This document shows, piece after piece, positions 31,838-32,574 of a stretch of 32,574 nucleotides of DNA. The notes below the pieces were generated by a model. That model had not been told where the DNA came from and did no database searches. It saw only the letters and a program-made list of their open reading frames with translations. The first letter of the stretch is position 1, and each line of letters starts with the position of its first letter. This DNA is from an uncultured bacterium. GTDB lineage: Bacteria > Bacteroidota > Bacteroidia > Bacteroidales > CAIWKO01. The position numbers and the translations under genes were made by a program. The DNA is taken from NCBI GenBank assembly GCA_903862465.1, contig CAIOYH010000013.1:1-32574 (forward strand). Reading direction: 5' to 3'.

Positions 31838-32410
31838 ATGTCCGACGCCGCCAAAGCCCTGGTAGGTGCACAGATATTTACAATATGTACCAAATACAAT
31901 GCCAATGCATCTTTTATTCAAGCCGCAGCAAGGGATAAGGCAATCGCAACGGGAAATATCCTTTTGGGGGTTGCTATGGTGCAAAATGCAGGATATTTTT
32001 TGAAATTACCTAAAAGCTCTACTACTAAAACTTTCAGTGCTACCCCTATTGGCAATAATTCAGTTTGGATTCGGACAAAAGCAGTAGCCACTCAGGCTGG
32101 CTACATTCGTCAATATGGTCCTACTACTGGCTTTAACATTGAGCCCGAAACGTTAATGGAAACGCTTTATGGCATCGAAAGCGAATTTGTACTCCAGGGT
32201 CTAAAAAAGGCAGGCATTTATGCCATGCGCGAAGCAAGTATCCTGCCCATTCCTCGCAAGGGAGATAGTGGACCCAATACCACCAATGTGGAAGAACCCG
32301 CCACACGTGCGCTAAGTGCCTATGCACACAAACGCATTTTTCAGGCAGCCGATGGCATTGAAACTTCAAACTACAATTGGAGCGACTGGATTTATTTTGT
32401 GGTTCTTTAA
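31838..32410 (+). CDS. Hypothetical protein, helical N-terminus and beta-rich C-terminus, possibly 5'-truncated
   Basis: Not recognised as a named family. The 190-residue product starts MSDAAKALVGAQIFTICTKY, an alanine-rich helical stretch with no signal peptide. After VAMVQNAGYFLKLPKSSTTK come beta-rich segments (VWIRTKAVATQAGYIRQYG, KKAGIYAMREASILPIPRKG) and an aromatic end NWSDWIYFVVL, again suggestive of a fibronectin-III-like fold. Beginning abruptly in a helix, it could lack its original N-terminus. Its 5' end faces the minus-strand gene across only 42 nt, and neither gene has a recognisable promoter in that gap. It is followed by the second 21-bp array. Confidence 0.65.
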   Translation: MSDAAKALVGAQIFTICTKYNANASFIQAAARDKAIATGNILLGVAMVQNAGYFLKLPKSSTTKTFSATPIGNNSVWIRTKAVATQAGYIRQYGPTTGFNIEPETLMETLYGIESEFVLQGLKKAGIYAMREASILPIPRKGDSGPNTTNVEEPATRALSAYAHKRIFQAADGIETSNYNWSDWIYFVVL

Positions 32411-32465
32411 AAAAGAAACTCCAAGGTTGTGAACTAGAACAAAATGTTTTGGAATTGTTATTGCT

Positions 32466-32574
32466 AAGCTAGCAATTATAACCACTAAGCTAGAAGTGAT
32501 AACTTCAAAGCTAGAAGTGATAACTTCAACGCTACAAGTGATAACTCCAAAGCTACAAGTGATAACTTCAAAGC
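32466..32574. repeat. 21-bp tandem repeat array, truncated by the window edge
   Basis: Five units of exactly 21 bp (32466-32486, 32487-32507, 32508-32528, 32529-32549, 32550-32570) and the start of a sixth. Units 2 and 3 are identical; others differ by substitution only. Each unit is three 7-bp words all starting AA: AAGCTAG, AAGTGAT, AACTTCA. One forward frame is open, reading heptads like KLEVITS, but has no start codon after an upstream TGA at 32430-32432. Downstream extent unknown. Confidence 0.9.

Overview
The window comes from a member of the Bacteroidota (Bacteroidetes), probably an uncultured, at least facultatively anaerobic one. The signs are two proteins ending in type IX secretion system (T9SS) type A sorting domains, a remnant of a type B sorting domain, a lipoprotein with the FISUMP (Fibrobacter succinogenes major paralogous) domain, repeated TAnnTTTG promoter -7 elements in place of TATAAT, AT-rich spacers, and little use of Shine-Dalgarno sequences. 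No rRNA, tRNA, CRISPR array, transposase or phage gene was seen.

Layout. 1-417 is an AT-rich leader before rsmG. 1129-12927 is almost all minus strand and mostly housekeeping: a DivIC/FtsB-like division protein, a GNAT acetyltransferase, an HD hydrolase, a large M16 peptidase, dnaX, lepA, a T9SS-exported BNR-type protein, a LolC/E-like permease and rbfA. One plus-strand acyltransferase (9373-9918) is inserted. 12928-18190 is an accessory stretch. It holds an exact 18-copy array of a 21-bp repeat, a compositionally odd 319-residue protein, clustered palindromes and duplications, a FISUMP lipoprotein, a broken T9SS type B gene tail, a YafQ-type toxin-antitoxin pair and a T9SS type A surface protein. 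18191-23354 carries an MsbA-like ABC exporter overlapping a YhbP-like flavin protein, then a cobalamin-dependent ribonucleotide reductase. 23429-30920 is a formate/one-carbon module: mobA, nuoE-like, nuoF-like and fdhA on the minus strand, divergent from formate-tetrahydrofolate ligase (fhs). 30921-32574 is accessory again: spacer repeats, two head-to-head genes of unrecognised function and a second 21-bp array running off the window.

How it works together. The formate block can interconvert CO2 and formate with NAD(H), possibly also ferredoxin, through a Cys-type Mo/W formate dehydrogenase. Fhs then charges formate onto tetrahydrofolate, or runs backwards to make ATP. MobA supplies the nucleotide form of the pterin cofactor. 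lepA, dnaX and the M16 peptidase gene may be cotranscribed, as may rbfA, the permease and the BNR protein.

Most worth a second look: (1) an A10 slippage run in dnaX where both alternative frames stop within 8 codons, predicting a short gamma subunit; (2) two indel-free 21-bp arrays, each next to a gene of no recognised function; (3) a set of word-like dispersed repeats and palindromes filling nearly every accessory spacer; (4) several genes whose -7 element lies only 4-7 nt before the start codon, suggesting leaderless mRNAs.
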